The translations under genes and the position numbers were made by a program. The notes beneath the pieces were generated by a model that saw only the letters and a program-made list of their open reading frames with translations, was not told the origin of the DNA and searched no databases. Below are positions 6,507 through 8,251 of a stretch of 8,251 nucleotides of DNA, in pieces. Within the stretch, counting starts at the first letter, position 1; every line of letters begins with the position of its first letter. The stretch is taken from positions 1 to 8,251 of the forward strand of contig SCPW01000207.1 of assembly GCA_004298605.1 (NCBI GenBank), written 5' to 3'. This stretch comes from Gallionella sp. GTDB lineage: Bacteria > Pseudomonadota > Gammaproteobacteria > Burkholderiales > Gallionellaceae.

Positions 6507-7109
6507 ATGACTCAACTCCATCCGCTTGAAAGCATTATTCTGAGCGAAGACGAATACTTGGCAACGGAACTGGCGTCCGAGGGAAAACGCGAGTATATCG
6601 ATGGCCGGGTCTACGCCATGGCGGGAGCCAGCCATAACCACAATTTTATTTCCGGCAATATTTACCGTCAGTTCGGCAATCATCTGGCAGGCACGCCCTG
6701 CGCCGCTTTCATGGCGGACATCAAGGTACGTTTGGGAAAAGACTACGTTTATCCTGACGTGCTGGTGGATTGTAGTAAAATGGCGGGCGATGATTATTTT
6801 TCACTAGCGCCGATAATCATTGTCGAGGTATTGTCAAAATCAACCCGAAAAACCGATACGACAACCAAGCTGATACGGTATATCAACCTGCCGTCTTTAA
6901 AAGAATATGTATTGGTAGAACAGGATTTTGTCTCCGTGCAGGTGCTGCGCAAAAGCAATGACTGGAAACCGGAATATTTTTATCTGGGTGATCAAGTAAT
7001 TTTTGGATCGGTTGAGTTAATCCTGCCGGTTGAACAAATTTATGACCGGGTTGACAATCAAGAAATGAACGAATTCAGGCAGCAAAATCCGTTGTTTCCA
7101 AATCACTAA
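6507..7109 (+). CDS. Uma2 family (DUF820) protein, PD-(D/E)XK nuclease-like fold
   Basis: 200 residues, the usual size of this family. Visible family features: EYIDGRVYAMAGAS (29-42, Glu29), then HNFISGNIYRQF, DIKVRLGKDYVYPDVLVDC with Asp84 of the PD motif (71-89), IIIVEVLSKSTRKTD with Glu107 (103-117), TKLIRYINLPSLKEYVLVEQD (120-140) and a late VELILPVEQIYD. Asp84 and Glu107 are the expected metal-binding acids, so the nuclease-like centre looks intact. Uma2 proteins are very abundant in cyanobacteria and scattered in proteobacteria, often in many copies. Their biological role is unresolved. The ATG at 6507 is chosen because family homology begins shortly after it; the frame is open further upstream, but there it overlaps the PIN remnant in another frame. 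It lies 19 bp after the PIN remnant and is more AT-rich than cysM, as expected for an accessory gene. Confidence 0.9.
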   Translation: MTQLHPLESIILSEDEYLATELASEGKREYIDGRVYAMAGASHNHNFISGNIYRQFGNHLAGTPCAAFMADIKVRLGKDYVYPDVLVDCSKMAGDDYFSLAPIIIVEVLSKSTRKTDTTTKLIRYINLPSLKEYVLVEQDFVSVQVLRKSNDWKPEYFYLGDQVIFGSVELILPVEQIYDRVDNQEMNEFRQQNPLFPNH

Positions 7110-7320
7110 GGCAAAGCGGCTTTACACGCCGACAGACCTTATAAGCAAGACGGAAGTAAGGTACTGGGCTTACCAGATCAAGTCAAACGTTGTGTAGGCC
7201 CTCGCGTAGGTCAAAGCTTGCCATGAACGTGTCGAAGGGAAGGTACGGTTAAACCGTTCCAGCTCGGCGGGTAAGGTAAAATGCCACCATTTCAACACCC
7301 TTACGCTCCTGGACACCTGC
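7110..7320. other. Intergenic stretch upstream of cysM
   Basis: No gene is supported here. It contains an imperfect palindrome at 7242-7260 (GGTACGGTT-A-AACCGTTCC, one mismatched pair), an inverted pair GTAAG/CTTAC (7156-7160 and 7169-7173), and an 8-bp direct repeat GTAAGGTA (7156-7163, 7271-7278). TAAAAT at 7277-7282 resembles a -10 box for cysM, but no good -35 lies 16-18 bp upstream, so a promoter is only suggested. No intrinsic terminator for the Uma2 gene is evident. Confidence 0.5.
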
Positions 7321-8211
7321 ATGAACTACCCCAGCCTGGAATCATTCGTCGGCAACACGCCGCTGGTGCGCTTGCAGCGCTTGGCCGGCGATACCCGCAA
7401 TACTCTGTTGGTCAAGCTGGAAGGCAACAATCCGGCCGGGTCGGTCAAAGACCGGCCCGCCCTGAGTATGATCAAACACGCCGAAGCGCGCGGCGACATT
7501 CAACCCGGCGACAGACTGATCGAAGCCACCAGCGGCAATACCGGCATCGCCCTGGCCATGGCGGCGGCCATCAAAGGCTACCGCATGACGCTGATCATGC
7601 CGGAAAACATGAGCGCCGAGCGGCGCGCCGGCATGAAAGCCTATGGTGCGGAGCTCATTCTCACGCCCGAAAAAGGCAGCATGGAAGCCGCCATCGATCT
7701 GGCGCGGGAAATGGAAGCGCGCGGCGCAGGCAAGGTGTTGGATCAGTTCGCCAACCCCGACAATCCCCGCGCCCACTACGAAGGCACCGGTCCGGAAATC
7801 TGGCGCGACACCGGCGGCAGCGTCACCCACTTTGTCAGCTCCATGGGCACTACCGGCACCATCATGGGTACGTCGCGGTTTTTAAAAGAAAAAAACCCGG
7901 CTATTCAGGTCGTCGGCGTACAGCCGGAAGGTGACGCCAAAATTCCCGGTATTCGCCGCTGGCCCAAAGAATACCTGCCGAAAATTTACCAGCCGGAACG
8001 GGTGGACCGCATTCTGGACATGGACCAGGCCACTGCCGAGGAAACCACCCGCCGGCTGGCGCGCGAAGAAGGCATTTTTTGCGGTATATCCTCCGGCGGC
8101 GCGGTGGCGGCGGCTTTGCGTTTATCGCGCGAACTGGACGGCGCCGTCATCGTCGCCATCATCTGCGACCGGGGCGACCGCTATCTATCCACCGGGGTGT
8201 TTCCCGGCTGA
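7321..8211 (+). CDS. cysM: Cysteine synthase B (O-acetylserine sulfhydrylase B)
   Basis: 296 residues, close to the usual CysM length. A PLP-dependent fold-type II enzyme of cysteine biosynthesis in the cytoplasm. It condenses O-acetylserine with sulfide, and the CysM branch can also use thiosulfate to give S-sulfocysteine. Visible motifs: GNTPLVRLQR (11-20), KLEGNNPAGSVKDRPA with Lys43 as the PLP Schiff-base lysine, EATSGNTGIALAMAAAIKGYRM, the phosphate-binding loop SSMGTTGTIMG, IPGIRRWPKEYLP, GIFCGISSGGAVAAAL and the closing ICDRGDRYLSTGVF. The IPGIRRWP and CDRGDRYLSTGVF segments match E. coli CysM rather than CysK. The ATG at 7321 aligns with the family start; the ribosome binding site before it is weak. 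The base composition matches the core-like signalling genes rather than the accessory genes just upstream. Confidence 0.97.
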   Translation: MNYPSLESFVGNTPLVRLQRLAGDTRNTLLVKLEGNNPAGSVKDRPALSMIKHAEARGDIQPGDRLIEATSGNTGIALAMAAAIKGYRMTLIMPENMSAERRAGMKAYGAELILTPEKGSMEAAIDLAREMEARGAGKVLDQFANPDNPRAHYEGTGPEIWRDTGGSVTHFVSSMGTTGTIMGTSRFLKEKNPAIQVVGVQPEGDAKIPGIRRWPKEYLPKIYQPERVDRILDMDQATAEETTRRLAREEGIFCGISSGGAVAAALRLSRELDGAVIVAIICDRGDRYLSTGVFPG

Positions 8212-8251
8212 CTCCCACAGGCAGCGCACCGGCACGGCGAACAGCTTTTCG

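Noticed and set aside
8185..8251. End of a minus-strand gene convergent with cysM
   Set aside because: All three minus-strand frames entering from the right edge stop only inside cysM and are too short to show any family; the 40 bases after cysM cannot be assigned.
1..8251. tRNA, rRNA, CRISPR array or phage genes
   Set aside because: No spaced direct repeats, no tRNA-like cloverleaf and no phage structural or integrase motifs were seen on either strand.

Overview
The window looks chromosomal and gammaproteobacterial. The CysM protein follows the enterobacterial cysteine synthase B pattern closely, and the rest is a GC-rich hybrid-kinase / c-di-GMP signalling block with a more AT-rich accessory strip. 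A methanotroph or sulfur-oxidiser type genome is possible, but the sequence alone does not settle this.

Positions 1-5889, minus strand: five genes in one direction with short gaps, probably one transcription unit. In transcription order they are: a PleD/WspR-like response regulator with a GGDEF diguanylate cyclase domain (5889-4810); an exported protein of unknown family built from a repeating ~39-residue module (4738-3836); a zeta-toxin-like P-loop kinase of the COG4185 type (3811-3239); a 64-residue partner overlapping it by ATGA (3242-3048); and a very large membrane hybrid histidine kinase (3011 to beyond the left edge) with Cache, HAMP, GAF, coiled coil, HisKA, HATPase_c and the start of a receiver. 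Kinase, exported protein and diguanylate cyclase could form a phosphorelay that converts a periplasmic signal into c-di-GMP. The toxin-like pair looks inserted into that unit.

Positions 5890-6176: divergent intergenic region. It holds two inverted copies of a 19-bp near-palindrome flanking a perfect small hairpin, then a dyad (CTACAAT / ATTGTAG) just upstream of the next gene.

Positions 6177-6487, plus strand: a toxin-antitoxin scar. The first ~26 codons of a Phd/YefM-like antitoxin, with a good ribosome binding site, run directly into the last ~70 codons of a PIN-domain (VapC-like) toxin. A deletion has removed the middle of both genes.

Positions 6507-7109: a complete Uma2 family (DUF820) protein with a PD-(D/E)XK nuclease-like fold. 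Positions 7110-7320: a gene-free stretch with one imperfect palindrome. Positions 7321-8211: cysM, complete. The last 40 bases hold nothing that can be assigned.

The two points most worth following are the 39-residue tandem repeat in the exported protein of the signalling operon and the antitoxin-toxin deletion scar that still carries its operator-like dyad.
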